Source: Croceicoccus mobilis
GTDB taxonomy: Bacteria > Pseudomonadota > Alphaproteobacteria > Sphingomonadales > Sphingomonadaceae
Assembly: GCF_001661965.1 (NCBI RefSeq)
Contig: NZ_LYWZ01000011.1
Location: 124,001-188,000 of the forward strand
Length of the DNA: 64,000 bases
Direction: 5' to 3'
Made by a program: the position numbers and the translations under genes. Shown here piece after piece: positions 8,723 to 18,206 of the stretch (its first letter is position 1; every line of letters starts with the position of its first letter). The notes beneath the pieces were generated by a model. It did no database searches, was not told the origin of the DNA, and saw only the letters and a program-made list of their open reading frames with translations.

Positions 8723-9940
8723 TTAAAGCCTTCGCATCGTCAGCAGCAGCAGGCAGGCGAGCGCACACAGGCCGCCTAGCACCAGGAACAGGGCGTCGAA
8801 ACCGAATACGGGCACCAGAGCCAATGCCAACCATGGCATGATCAGCGATGGCACGGTGTTGGTCAGGTTGAACAGGCCCAGATCGCGCCCGCGCGTCGAA
8901 GGCCGTGGCAGAACCCGCAACGTCTGGCTGGAATGGAGAGCGAGGAAGACCCCGCTCGAAATGCCGAAGAAAACATAGCTGATAACGCCCGACATGATGT
9001 CTGCCGACAGACCCATGAACAGGAGCCCGACAGCGCTGCAGCCTGCAGCGATTTCCAGTGGCAGTACCGGGCGGCGGATCCTGTCCGACCATCGCCCCGC
9101 CAACAGCGCCATCGGCACCGACCCCGATAGCACGAGGACAAAGACAAGCGCGGTGTCGTTTTCGGTGAAATCCTCGGCAATGCTGCGGAACCAGAACAGC
9201 TGAAAAGCGAACAAGGCCGCCTCCGCGATCTGGACCAGAAGGCGCGCGATCCACATGCGCACGACCTGCGTGTGCGAGTGGCCATCGCTCATCCGCTCGT
9301 CCTCGGGCAGGTCGATCATCAGCTGCGGCATCGGGCGCGGGCGGCCAAGCAACACCACCGGCAGCACCATGACCGCGACGCAGGCAGCGATGAACGCGGG
9401 CCGCATCTCAACAGAAAGGAAGCCCGGCACCGTCGCGATCGCCCCCATGACCGCCCCCATCGCGGGCGACATGGACAATAGCCCGCCCAGCGTGCCCTTC
9501 TGTTCATGCGGGACGCAATCGCCTGCCCATGCGGCCAGCGGAGCGAGCATCATGTTGAGCGCCACCTGCCAGATCACGATCATCGCGATGATGGCGGTAA
9601 GATCCTGCACCATCTGGATTGCAACCAGCAGGATGCCAGACAGAATGACCCCGGCAAAGATCCACCCGCGCCGCCCGCCCGTGCGATCGCTGAGCCAGCC
9701 GAACGCGATATTGGCAAGACTGGCCGAAATCGCGCCAACGAAAGCGGTGAGCGAGAGGACCTGAAGTCCCTGATCGCCCCATTCGGCAGCAACCCGCGCG
9801 GGAAACAACAGGCTGAGAAAGGGGGCATAGGACACCGAGCCTCCCGCCGCCGCAAGCGCATAGAGCGCAAGAAAGCGCACGCTTTGCCTGCCACCCGTCA
9901 TCGCGCCGCGAATTGCGCCGTGCCCGTCATCACTCTCCAT
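8723..9940 (-). CDS. MFS transporter
   Basis: This inner-membrane carrier of the major facilitator superfamily has 405 residues and about 12 transmembrane segments. The loop 2-3 signature reads GWLSDRTGGRRG, and there is a mid-protein loop of about 30 charged residues (MPQLMIDLPEDERMSD). The substrate is not apparent. I use the ATG at 9940. An internal ATG at 9901 (MTGGRQ) and an open extension to 9976 are alternatives, and none has a convincing Shine-Dalgarno. It follows the next MFS gene upstream by 56 bases on the same strand, so the BCCT-MFS-MFS genes may be one transcript. Confidence 0.85.
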   Translation of the reverse strand: MESDDGHGAIRGAMTGGRQSVRFLALYALAAAGGSVSYAPFLSLLFPARVAAEWGDQGLQVLSLTAFVGAISASLANIAFGWLSDRTGGRRGWIFAGVILSGILLVAIQMVQDLTAIIAMIVIWQVALNMMLAPLAAWAGDCVPHEQKGTLGGLLSMSPAMGAVMGAIATVPGFLSVEMRPAFIAACVAVMVLPVVLLGRPRPMPQLMIDLPEDERMSDGHSHTQVVRMWIARLLVQIAEAALFAFQLFWFRSIAEDFTENDTALVFVLVLSGSVPMALLAGRWSDRIRRPVLPLEIAAGCSAVGLLFMGLSADIMSGVISYVFFGISSGVFLALHSSQTLRVLPRPSTRGRDLGLFNLTNTVPSLIMPWLALALVPVFGFDALFLVLGGLCALACLLLLTMRRL

Positions 9941-9995
9941 GCCGCGAGCGTTAGACGATGGCCCCGCCCTCACCAACTGAATTTGCCCTTCGCGC

Positions 9996-11345
9996 TCAAT
10001 CCCAGCTTAGAGGCCGGGCGACATCCTCAAGCGATTTTCGTTCGGCCGCGATGCCGAAGAAAAAGGCCGCGATGGCCGCCGCGATCATCAGCCCCGCCCC
10101 GACCAGATAGCCGATCAGCACCTGCCCGCGCGAGCCGCTCTCAATCAGATGGCTGAAAAACCATGGCGCCGCGGCCCCCAGCAATGTTCCCAGGGCATAG
10201 AATATCGCGATGGCCAGCGCCCTGATCTCCAGCGGAAAACTCTCCGCCGCGGTCAGATAGGCCGCACTGGCAGCAGCGGATGCGAAGAAAAAGGTCACGC
10301 TCCAGCACAATGTCTGCGTTGTGGCGGTGAGGAGGCCTGCCTTGAACAAAAGCCCCGTCGCGATCAGCAATATGCCCGACATCGCATAGGTCAGCATGAT
10401 CATGGGACGCCGCCCCCAGCTGTCGAACAGCCGCCCCAGCAGCAGCGGCCCCAGAACGTTTCCGGCGGCAAACGGCAGGATATATAACCCCACCGCGCCC
10501 GATGCGATGCCATAAAAATCGGTAAGCATCATGGCATAGGTAAAGAAGATCGCGTTGTAGAAGAAAGCCTGCGCCGCCATCAGCATGATGCAGAATGCGG
10601 TGCGGCGCGGATAGACGCGCAAGAGCGTGATGAATACCTCGCCCAGCGGGGTCGCGCGGCGTGGATTGATATGGGAACCTGCCTGGGGCGGATCGGGCAG
10701 GTGATGCCCTTCATCCATTATGCGCTGCTCGATGCTCTCGATTACCTGTTCGGCCTCGTCCTCCCGCCCATGGGTTGCCAGCCAGCGCGGGCTTTCGGGC
10801 AGGAAGCGACGCAGGCCAAGAATGACGAGGCCGATCGCCGCGCCGCCGAAAAAGGCAATGCGCCAGCCGATTTCCGGGTCGATGATCGCGGGATTGAGCA
10901 GCAGCAGAGAGGCCCCGCTGGCAAGCGCGGCACCCACCCAAAAGCTGCCGTTGATGGCAAGATCGGTCCAGCCCCTGCGGCGAGCGGGGATCAGTTCCTG
11001 TATAGCGGAATTGATGGCGGAATATTCACCGCCGATACCCGCGCCTGTCAGAAAGCGCATCGTGGCAAAGCTGGTAAGGTCCCAGCTGAAGGCAGTGCCC
11101 GCCGTTGCCAGCAGATACAGGCCCAGCGTGATCGAAAAGAGCTTTTTGCGCCCCCAGCGATCGGTCAACCAGCCGAAAAACAGCGCCCCCAGCACCGCGC
11201 CAACCAGATAGGCCGAATTGGCCAGCCCCACATCTGAAGCACTGAATTGCAACACCGGGCTTTCGCGCAACGCACCTGCCACGGAACCGGCAATGGTGAC
11301 TTCCAGCCCATCAAGGATCCAGGTGATGCCAAGACCGATGACCAC
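9996..11345 (-). CDS. MFS transporter (sugar/metabolite symporter-like), unusual start
   Basis: This major facilitator carrier has about 12 transmembrane segments; the loop 2-3 motif GWLTDRWGRKKLF and PESPRWLATHGR at the end of TM6 place it near the sugar-porter/metabolite-symporter branch. The first usable start is the GTG at 11345, giving 449 residues. However, the frame stays open upstream to a stop at 11454-11456 and encodes HRLDRLPWSRFHWLV directly before the GTG, a segment I know as part of TM1 and its lead-in in this family. No ATG, GTG or TTG exists in that extension. GGAG at 11446-11449 lies seven bases before an ATC codon (11436-11438), which would give 480 residues. The true protein probably starts there or the start codon is mutated. 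Confidence 0.85.
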   Translation of the reverse strand: MVIGLGITWILDGLEVTIAGSVAGALRESPVLQFSASDVGLANSAYLVGAVLGALFFGWLTDRWGRKKLFSITLGLYLLATAGTAFSWDLTSFATMRFLTGAGIGGEYSAINSAIQELIPARRRGWTDLAINGSFWVGAALASGASLLLLNPAIIDPEIGWRIAFFGGAAIGLVILGLRRFLPESPRWLATHGREDEAEQVIESIEQRIMDEGHHLPDPPQAGSHINPRRATPLGEVFITLLRVYPRRTAFCIMLMAAQAFFYNAIFFTYAMMLTDFYGIASGAVGLYILPFAAGNVLGPLLLGRLFDSWGRRPMIMLTYAMSGILLIATGLLFKAGLLTATTQTLCWSVTFFFASAAASAAYLTAAESFPLEIRALAIAIFYALGTLLGAAAPWFFSHLIESGSRGQVLIGYLVGAGLMIAAAIAAFFFGIAAERKSLEDVARPLSWD

Positions 11346-11518
11346 CAGCCAGTGGAATCGGCTCCACGGCAGGCGATCGAGGCGGTGGTGGATTGAATTG
11401 GATTGGATCGAACTGGCGGGACCGGATGAAGATGCGATGGCGATGCTCCGTCGTTAACGGCTCCAGACGCCGGATGCCCTGCCCGAACACCGCCGGACAG
11501 GGGCGGGTTCCGGCATGT

Positions 11519-13084
11519 TTACTTGCCCATGTCGAGGACTTCCTGCTTGGTCGGCTTTTCTTCCGCGACAAGCCGCAGCAGACCCCATGTCATCGACAGC
11601 AACACCAGCGCGAATGGCAGACCCGTGACGATGGCTGCGGTTTGTAGCGCACCCAGACCGCCGGACCAAAGCAACGCGCCGGCCAACACACCGATCGCGA
11701 TCGCCCATGTGACGCGCGGCACGAAGCCTGCATGATGATGCCCACCCGATGCGATCATCGCGGTCACCAGCGCGCCGGAATCGGCAGAGGTCACGAAGAA
11801 AGTCGCGATGATGACGACGGCAAGGCCGCTGAAAAGCTGCGAAAGCGGATAGTGCGCGAGGAAGGCGAACAGCGCATCGGGCATGGATTGCTGAACCGCT
11901 TCGGACAGGCCGCCTGCGCCGAACAGCTCGATATATAGCGCGCTATCGCCGAAGATGGTCATCCACGCGAAGGTGAAGAGTGTGGGCACCAGCAGCACGC
12001 CGGCAATGAATTCGCGGATCGTCCGGCCATAGGAGATGCGGGCGATGAAGATGCCGACAAAGGGCGACCAGCTGACCCACCACGCATAATAGAAGATCGT
12101 CCAGTTGCTCTGCCAGTCACCGCGCGAATAGGTTTCGGTCCAGGTGGACAGATACAGGAAACGCTGAAGGTAATAGCCGATGTTCTGCACGAATGCGTCG
12201 AGCAGGAATACCGTCGGCCCGGCGATCAGCACGAAGATCGCCAGCATCACCGCCAGCCCCATGTTCACTTCCGACAGGCGGCGGATACCCTTGTCGAGGC
12301 CCAGCGCCACCGACAGCGTGGCAAGCGCCGTGATGACGACGATCAGGATCGCCTTGACCATGCCGGTATCGGGAACACCCAGCAGCAGTTCGAGCCCGGC
12401 ATTGATCTGCGAAGCGCCAAAGCCCAGCGACGCCGCCACGCCGCAGACCGTGGCGGTAATGGCGAGAATGTCGATAAGGTCGACAAGAAAGGACGGCAGC
12501 TTCGGGAAAGCGAGTTCGAGAAACGCGCCAAGGCTGAGCGGCCGGTTCCGGTTGAATGCGACATAGGCCAGCGCCAGCCCGATGATCGCATAGATCGACC
12601 ATGCGTGCAGGCCCCAATGCAGAAACACCAGCCCCATCGCATGCTGCGCATTGCCGGCAATGCCGCGCGGCAGTGCAGCATCGGGATTGGAAAAGGCCGA
12701 TGACGGCGGATTGGCGAAATGGGTGATCGGTTCGGCAACGCCATAGAACAAAAGCCCGATTCCCATGCCTGCGCTGAACAGCATCGCGAACCATGTCGGC
12801 AGGCTGTAGTGCGGCTTTGCATCGGTGCCGCCAAGCCTGATGTGCCCTGCCCGCGTGAAAGCCAGCCACGCGCAGCATATCAGCATGATGTTTGCGGTAA
12901 GTACCAGAAGCCAACCGAAATTATGGGTAACAAAGGACTGGACGGCGCCGAAATCCTCGCTCGCTGTTCCGGAATCGAGGACCGCGAAAACGATAAGCCC
13001 GCCGATCGCTGCGATCGCGCCAAAAAAGACGCTGGGTTTAAAATTGGCGTCCGAACTTGTCGGGTCACCTGCTTGACTTGCCAA
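11519..13084 (-). CDS. BCCT-family betaine/choline/carnitine transporter
   Basis: This secondary transporter for quaternary-ammonium compounds has 521 residues and 12 transmembrane segments. The family signature MGIGLLFYGVAEPITHF is near residue 108, and WTIFYYAWWVSWSPFVG carries the substrate-site aromatic residues of TM8. It probably imports glycine betaine or a related osmolyte, as expected for a marine or salt-exposed bacterium. The C-terminal cytoplasmic tail is short, so osmosensing like Corynebacterium BetP is not obvious. The ATG at 13084 is preceded by a strongly AT-rich region that likely holds its promoter. It is divergent from the TonB-dependent receptor gene. Confidence 0.92.
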   Translation of the reverse strand: MASQAGDPTSSDANFKPSVFFGAIAAIGGLIVFAVLDSGTASEDFGAVQSFVTHNFGWLLVLTANIMLICCAWLAFTRAGHIRLGGTDAKPHYSLPTWFAMLFSAGMGIGLLFYGVAEPITHFANPPSSAFSNPDAALPRGIAGNAQHAMGLVFLHWGLHAWSIYAIIGLALAYVAFNRNRPLSLGAFLELAFPKLPSFLVDLIDILAITATVCGVAASLGFGASQINAGLELLLGVPDTGMVKAILIVVITALATLSVALGLDKGIRRLSEVNMGLAVMLAIFVLIAGPTVFLLDAFVQNIGYYLQRFLYLSTWTETYSRGDWQSNWTIFYYAWWVSWSPFVGIFIARISYGRTIREFIAGVLLVPTLFTFAWMTIFGDSALYIELFGAGGLSEAVQQSMPDALFAFLAHYPLSQLFSGLAVVIIATFFVTSADSGALVTAMIASGGHHHAGFVPRVTWAIAIGVLAGALLWSGGLGALQTAAIVTGLPFALVLLSMTWGLLRLVAEEKPTKQEVLDMGK

Positions 13085-13490
13085 ACCAATTTACTCCGTA
13101 AAGTTTATCAAGCCCAATAGTCGCTCTATATTTAATATTACTATCGAACATATTTGATCTTATATTGTTATGGCACATTCGACAAAAATTGTCGGTCTTT
13201 CCCGTGAATGTGTCGGATATAGAACAACCGAATATGGCGTGTGTGCTGTTTATGCAACGCGATTATCATTCTTTGGTGCCATTTGCCGATACGGGGGTGG
13301 AAATCGCGTTCATCGAACCTTAGCTGCCCGGCATTCGGGGTGGGGACCTCGTTTATCAGATCGCTTACTTAGCCATTCGCAAGCGGTCGCTCCTACAAGT
13401 CCACCCTCCCCGCGCCGCGCCGCGCGCCCTCCCGGGCTGGCCGACAGGTGCGTTGGGACCATGAACACGCCCGGGAACAGGAAATATAGC
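13085..13490. promoter_or_regulatory. Divergent intergenic region between BCCT carrier and TonB-dependent receptor
   Basis: These 406 bases hold no gene I can support. The part from 13090 to 13165 is far richer in A/T than its surroundings and is suitable for back-to-back promoters. A short dyad, CGACAA-AAA-TTGTCG, lies at 13180-13194 and could be a regulator-binding site. The right half (13380-13440) turns very C/G-rich. An open frame in phase with the receptor runs from 13170, but its composition and the signal peptide position argue that it is untranslated leader. Confidence 0.4.
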
Positions 13491-16160
13491 ATGTTGAAGC
13501 TGGGTAGCGCCGCGTCTCTAGGCGCCCTCTCCATGGCATTGGCCGTCACCGCACAGGCACAGGAAGCTCCCGCTTCAGGCGCCGACGCGCAGCAGGCCAC
13601 GTCTCCGCGCAAGGGCGGTGTTGCCGACATCATCGTCACCGCGACCAAGCGCACCGAAAGCCTGCAGGATGTCGCGGTCGCCGTTAACGCGCTGGGCTCC
13701 GAAGAGCTCGACAACCTCGGCGTCGACACCTTTGGCGACTATCTCGACCAGCTGCCGAGCGTGACCGCTGGCGGTTCGGGCCCGGGGCAGAGCACGATCT
13801 ACATTCGCGGTCTCGCCTCCACCACGCCGAACCTGACTACGGCAGGCGTTGCGGGGCTTGCGCCCAATGTCGCGATGTATCTCGACGAACAGCCGCTGGC
13901 GCAGCCGGGCCGCAACCTCGACGTCTATGCAGCAGACCTTGAACGTATCGAGGTGCTGGGCGGACCGCAGGGCACGCTCTTCGGTGCATCGTCGCAGGCA
14001 GGCGTCGTCCGCCTCATCACCAACAAGCCGAGCCTTGCCGGGTTCGACGCATCGGCCAAGCTGGAGACCAGCTTCACCAAGGGCGGCGAAGCCAGCTACA
14101 AGGGCGAGGCGATGCTGAACTTCCCGGTGACGGACAAGCTGGCGCTGCGCGTCGTCGGCTTCCTCGACGATCAGGGCGGCTATGTCGACAATGTCGCGGG
14201 CACCCGCACGCTGGAGGAAAGCGCCCGCTTCCGCCCCGAGGGCACGGTCCGCTCCAATGGCGTTCCGGTCAGCGCATCGCGTGCCGGTTTCCAGAGCACA
14301 TCGGACCTGTCGGGCGTCAACTTCATCGCGGCTGACAACGATCCGCTCGTCCAGAACGATTTCAACGACACGCAATATGCCGGTTTCCGCGTCGGCGCGC
14401 TGTATGAATTCAACGCCGACTGGAAGCTGACCGTCACCCACATGCGTCAGAGCGTGGAGTCGGACGGCGTGTTCTTTGCCGATCCGGAACTCGACGGCCT
14501 CGATGACCTTGAGATCCAGCGTTATCAGGACGACCGGCTGGAGGACGATTTCTCGAACACGGCATGGACGGTCGAAGGCCGCCTCGCCATGCTCGATATC
14601 GTTTACACCGGCGCCTATACCGATCGCCAGACCGATCAGAAGATCGATTACACCGATTACATGTTCGCCGGGCAATACCTGCCGTATTACATCTGCGACG
14701 GTTCGGTAACCTATCCGGGCGACGCGGCCCCCAGCGGCACCTGTCAGGCGCCTTACGCCAATGTGACCTCGACCGGTTCGACCAAGGTGATGACGCACGA
14801 ACTGCGCGTTTCCACCCCCGATTACGAGCCGATCCGGGCAACCGTGGGCGGTTTCTTCTCGGATCTGACGCTGAAAGAGCGGAACGACTTCAACTATCTC
14901 GGCAGCGAGATTGCAGAGCCGTTCGGCCCGTTCGCGGATAATTACTCGCAGCCGACCGCATGGGCGTCGACCCGCGAGGCCTATCCCTATGGCACGATCT
15001 TCCGGAACGACATCAAGCGCACCGACAAGCAGTTCGGCATCTTCGGCGAAGCCAGCTTCGACGTTGTTCCTGACCTGCTGACCGTCACGGCGGGCGCGCG
15101 CTATTACAATGTCGAAGTCGATTTCACCGGCAGCGCCAATGGTTCGTTCTGTAACTCTGGCGCGGCGGAAGATGCCAATGCCTACGGCACCAACATCAGC
15201 GACCTTTACAACGGCGATGGGCAGTACACTTTCATCAACTCGTGCAATGCCGATCTGCGCCAGACCTTCAACGAAGGCGACAGCGTCGATGACATCATGG
15301 CCACCGGTCTTTCCGAAGCTCAGGCGATCCAGGTGTTCAACGCCCTGTCCGCGCCCGACAAGGCCAAGACCGATGGCGTGATCCTCAAGGGCACCGTCAC
15401 CTTGACCCCGGTCGAGGACGTGATGCTTTATGCCACCTATTCCGAAGGCTTCCGCCCCGGCCTCCTCAACCGCCCCGGCGGCGCGACCAACGGATCGGGT
15501 TACACCGTGCCGTTCGAGCTTGAGACCGACGAGGTCAAGAACTACGAGATCGGCTGGAAGACCGAGTTGTTCGATCGCCAGGTGCGCTTCAACGGCAGCG
15601 CGTTCTATGTCGACATCTCGAACCTGCAGACCACGATCTTCGATCCCTCGATCACCAATCTGTTCTTCTCGGACAATGCGGCCGATGCACGGATCATGGG
15701 CGTGGAAGGCGATCTGACCTTCGCACCCTATTCGGTACCGGGCCTGACCGTCGCGGGCGCCTTCTCGTTCCTCGATACGAAGATCACCAAGGTGCTGACC
15801 CCGACCGACGACGTGGTGAAGGGCGACGAGCTTGCCTATGCGCCGAAGTTCCAGGGCAATCTGCGGGTGCGCTATGAGTGGGATCTCAATTCCAACCTCA
15901 CCGCGCATGTGATGCCGCAGATGACGCATTCGGCGTCGAAGTATTCCGACATCATCCGCATCAACCGCCTGAAGCTCGACAGCTACACCACCTTTAGCGC
16001 GACTGCCGGTATCGCAGGCGACATGTGGTCGGCTGAAATCTTTGGCGAGAACCTGTCCGACACCCGTGCGCAGATCGCGGGTAGCTTCAATTACGACCGC
16101 GCGCGCATCACCACCAACCGTCCGTTGACGGTCGGCATGCGCGTCAAGTTCGACTACTGA
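13491..16160 (+). CDS. TonB-dependent outer-membrane receptor
   Basis: This is an energised outer-membrane importer of 889 residues. A signal peptide (SLGALSMALAVTAQAQ) ends near residue 24. A possible TonB box, DIIVTATKR, lies near residues 46-54. The plug domain carries SIYIRGL-like and GPQGTLFG motifs, and a long 22-strand barrel ends in RVKFDY with a terminal aromatic residue. The substrate is unknown. I chose the ATG at 13491 because AGGAAA precedes it by eight bases and it gives a compact signal peptide. The ATG at 13461 is the alternative. A strong terminator follows, and then a TPR-sulfotransferase gene on the same strand. Confidence 0.93.
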   Translation: MLKLGSAASLGALSMALAVTAQAQEAPASGADAQQATSPRKGGVADIIVTATKRTESLQDVAVAVNALGSEELDNLGVDTFGDYLDQLPSVTAGGSGPGQSTIYIRGLASTTPNLTTAGVAGLAPNVAMYLDEQPLAQPGRNLDVYAADLERIEVLGGPQGTLFGASSQAGVVRLITNKPSLAGFDASAKLETSFTKGGEASYKGEAMLNFPVTDKLALRVVGFLDDQGGYVDNVAGTRTLEESARFRPEGTVRSNGVPVSASRAGFQSTSDLSGVNFIAADNDPLVQNDFNDTQYAGFRVGALYEFNADWKLTVTHMRQSVESDGVFFADPELDGLDDLEIQRYQDDRLEDDFSNTAWTVEGRLAMLDIVYTGAYTDRQTDQKIDYTDYMFAGQYLPYYICDGSVTYPGDAAPSGTCQAPYANVTSTGSTKVMTHELRVSTPDYEPIRATVGGFFSDLTLKERNDFNYLGSEIAEPFGPFADNYSQPTAWASTREAYPYGTIFRNDIKRTDKQFGIFGEASFDVVPDLLTVTAGARYYNVEVDFTGSANGSFCNSGAAEDANAYGTNISDLYNGDGQYTFINSCNADLRQTFNEGDSVDDIMATGLSEAQAIQVFNALSAPDKAKTDGVILKGTVTLTPVEDVMLYATYSEGFRPGLLNRPGGATNGSGYTVPFELETDEVKNYEIGWKTELFDRQVRFNGSAFYVDISNLQTTIFDPSITNLFFSDNAADARIMGVEGDLTFAPYSVPGLTVAGAFSFLDTKITKVLTPTDDVVKGDELAYAPKFQGNLRVRYEWDLNSNLTAHVMPQMTHSASKYSDIIRINRLKLDSYTTFSATAGIAGDMWSAEIFGENLSDTRAQIAGSFNYDRARITTNRPLTVGMRVKFDY

Positions 16161-16183
16161 CCGGACTGACACCGCAAAAAAGG

Positions 16184-16224
16184 GCGGCGGGCAGGCCAGT
16201 TGGCTTGCCCGCCGCTTCGCTTTT
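16184..16224 (+). terminator. Intrinsic terminator after the TonB-dependent receptor
   Basis: A stem of 14 base pairs with one mismatch (GCGGCGGGCAGGCC against GGCTTGCCCGCCGC) around an AGTT loop is followed by TTCGCTTTT. An A-run precedes the stem, so it could also work on the other strand. It lies between the receptor stop and the sulfotransferase ribosome-binding site, so the second gene may be expressed by partial read-through. Confidence 0.8.
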
Positions 16225-16241
16225 CTGCAACGAGGGACGGC

Positions 16242-18206
16242 ATGGCTGAACGGTCCGACATCCTCAAATCAGCGCAGGACGCGCTTCGCGAAACCCGCTT
16301 TGCCGAGGGACTTGTGGCGGCAAAGGCCCTGCTGACTCAGGATGAGGAGGACAGCGACGCGCTCTATATCGCCGCCGTCGCCTGCCGATACCTCAAGCGA
16401 TATGACGATGCACAGGGCTTCCTTGACCGCCTGAATGCCGCCATGCCCGAATATGGACGCGGCTGGCAGGAACAGGGGCACCTGCTGCGTGCACGCGGCC
16501 ATTTGGACGCTGCGATCGACGCCTATGCCCGCGCCGTGCGTTTCAACCCCGCGCTTGAGGCAAGCTGGCGGGCGCAGGCGGAACTCCTGACCGAAGCCGG
16601 GCGTGCTGGCGAGGCGCAGGCCGCTCTGGCGCAAGCGGAGAGGCTGCGCACCCTGCCCCGCGAATTGCTGGCGGTGACGAACCATCTTCACGAAGGCCGC
16701 CTGATCCGCGCCGAGGAGATCTGCCGCCATTATCTGCGCCGCAGCCCGAAGGATGTCGAGGCGATGCGCCTCTTGGCCGACATTGGCAGCCGGCTCGGCA
16801 TTACCGACGATGCCGAATTTCTGCTGGAAAGCGCGGTCGCGTTCGAGCCAGACAATATCCAGCTGCGGCTCGACTACATCCAGGCGCTGAGGAAGCGGCA
16901 GAAATTCGCCAAGGCGCGCGAAGAGGCCGAGGCGCTTTACGCCCGCGATCCCGAAAGCCCGCTGTTCGCATCGCACCTCGCCATCGAGAGCATGCAGACC
17001 GGCGATTATGAGCGGGCCTTTGATCTGTTCGATGATGTACTGGCGAAACTTCCCGGCGATGCCGCGACGCTGACATCACGCGGGCACGCCCTGAAAACCT
17101 ATGGCAAACAGAATGATGCCATCGCCTCCTATCGCTCTGCCATTGCCGCTGAGCCGATGAAGGGCGATGCCTGGTACGCGCTCGCCAATCTGAAGACGGT
17201 CAGGTTCGAAGACGCCGATCTTGCCGCCATGCAATCCGCGCTGGATCAGCCCGGCATGGCGCTGATGGACCGCGTGCACATCAGCTTCGCGCTGGCCAAG
17301 GCGCAGGAGGAGCGCGGTGAATACGAAGCCGCCTTCCGCCATTACGAAACCGGTAATCTGCTTAAGCGCCAGCAGACCCGCTACAGCGCCGATGCGATGA
17401 GCGAGGAACTGGCGAGGCAGAAAGAGGCCTGCCCGGCACAGCTTTTCGCCAATGACCAGCATTCAGGCCACGCCGCGCCCGATCCTATCTTCATCGTCGG
17501 GCTGCCTCGTGCCGGCTCGACCTTGCTTGAACAAATCCTTGCAAGCCATTCGAAAATAGACGGAACCCTGGAACTGCCGGACATGCTGGCGCTGGCCCAT
17601 CGCCTGCGTGGACGGCGCGCCGGGGTGTCGGAATATCCGCAGGTCCTGCACCGACTGACCCCGCAGCAGCGGGAGAAATTCGGCCGTGACTATATTGAGA
17701 ACACGCGCATCCACCGGCAGGGCGCACCCTTCTTCATCGACAAGATGCCGAACAATTTCCGTCATGTCGGGCTGATCCACATGGTCCTGCCAAATGCGAA
17801 AATCATTGATGCGCGCCGCGCGCCAATGGATTGCTGCTTTTCAGGCTATAAGCAACTGTTCGCAGAGGGACAGGAATTCACCTACGGCCAGACCGAGATC
17901 GGGCGCTATTATGCCGATTACGTCGATCTGATGGAGCATTGGGACCGCGTGCTGCCGGGCAAGGTGCTGCGCGTGAGCCATGAGGACGTGCTCGACGATC
18001 TGGAGGGACAGGTGCGCCGCATGCTCGATTACCTCGGGCTGGAGTTCGAGGAGCAATGCCTCGCTTTCCACCAGACCGATCGCGCCGTGCGCACCGCCAG
18101 TTCCGAACAGGTCCGCCGCCCGATCAACCGCAGCGGCCAGGGCGCGTGGAAGCCTTTCGAACCATGGCTTGGCGAAATGAAAACGGCGCTTGGGCCGCTA
18201 GTCTGA
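16242..18206 (+). CDS. Tetratricopeptide-repeat sulfotransferase family protein
   Basis: This 654-residue protein has two parts. About the first 390 residues are TPR helices, for example GRGWQEQGHLLRARGHLDAA and GDAWYALANLK. From about residue 414 a PAPS-dependent sulfotransferase domain begins with the 5'-phosphosulfate loop VGLPRAGSTLLEQIL, followed by DARRAPMDCCFSGYKQLF in the 3'-phosphate-binding region. Families with this build transfer sulfate to carbohydrate, lipid or peptide acceptors; the acceptor here is unknown. I chose the ATG at 16242, preceded by CGAGGGA, over an extension to 16200 that would run through the terminator. The TPR part may bind a partner. Its last 9 bases overlap the convergent MFS gene. 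Confidence 0.88.
   Translation: MAERSDILKSAQDALRETRFAEGLVAAKALLTQDEEDSDALYIAAVACRYLKRYDDAQGFLDRLNAAMPEYGRGWQEQGHLLRARGHLDAAIDAYARAVRFNPALEASWRAQAELLTEAGRAGEAQAALAQAERLRTLPRELLAVTNHLHEGRLIRAEEICRHYLRRSPKDVEAMRLLADIGSRLGITDDAEFLLESAVAFEPDNIQLRLDYIQALRKRQKFAKAREEAEALYARDPESPLFASHLAIESMQTGDYERAFDLFDDVLAKLPGDAATLTSRGHALKTYGKQNDAIASYRSAIAAEPMKGDAWYALANLKTVRFEDADLAAMQSALDQPGMALMDRVHISFALAKAQEERGEYEAAFRHYETGNLLKRQQTRYSADAMSEELARQKEACPAQLFANDQHSGHAAPDPIFIVGLPRAGSTLLEQILASHSKIDGTLELPDMLALAHRLRGRRAGVSEYPQVLHRLTPQQREKFGRDYIENTRIHRQGAPFFIDKMPNNFRHVGLIHMVLPNAKIIDARRAPMDCCFSGYKQLFAEGQEFTYGQTEIGRYYADYVDLMEHWDRVLPGKVLRVSHEDVLDDLEGQVRRMLDYLGLEFEEQCLAFHQTDRAVRTASSEQVRRPINRSGQGAWKPFEPWLGEMKTALGPLV

Noticed and set aside
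11391-11416. Quasi-repeat ATTGAATTGGATTGG suggesting a microsatellite or mobile-element end
   Set aside because: It falls in the extended, apparently coding N-terminus of the MFS gene and has no matching partner copy or target duplication.
13170-13490. Extension of the TonB-dependent receptor frame upstream to 13170
   Set aside because: The translation is Cys/Arg/Pro-rich and would put the signal peptide 100 residues inside the protein; ATG 13491 has a proper Shine-Dalgarno.
13575-16172. Open frame of about 865 codons antisense to the TonB-dependent receptor
   Set aside because: The plus-strand receptor with signal peptide and barrel end is unequivocal. The antisense translation shows no domain pattern.
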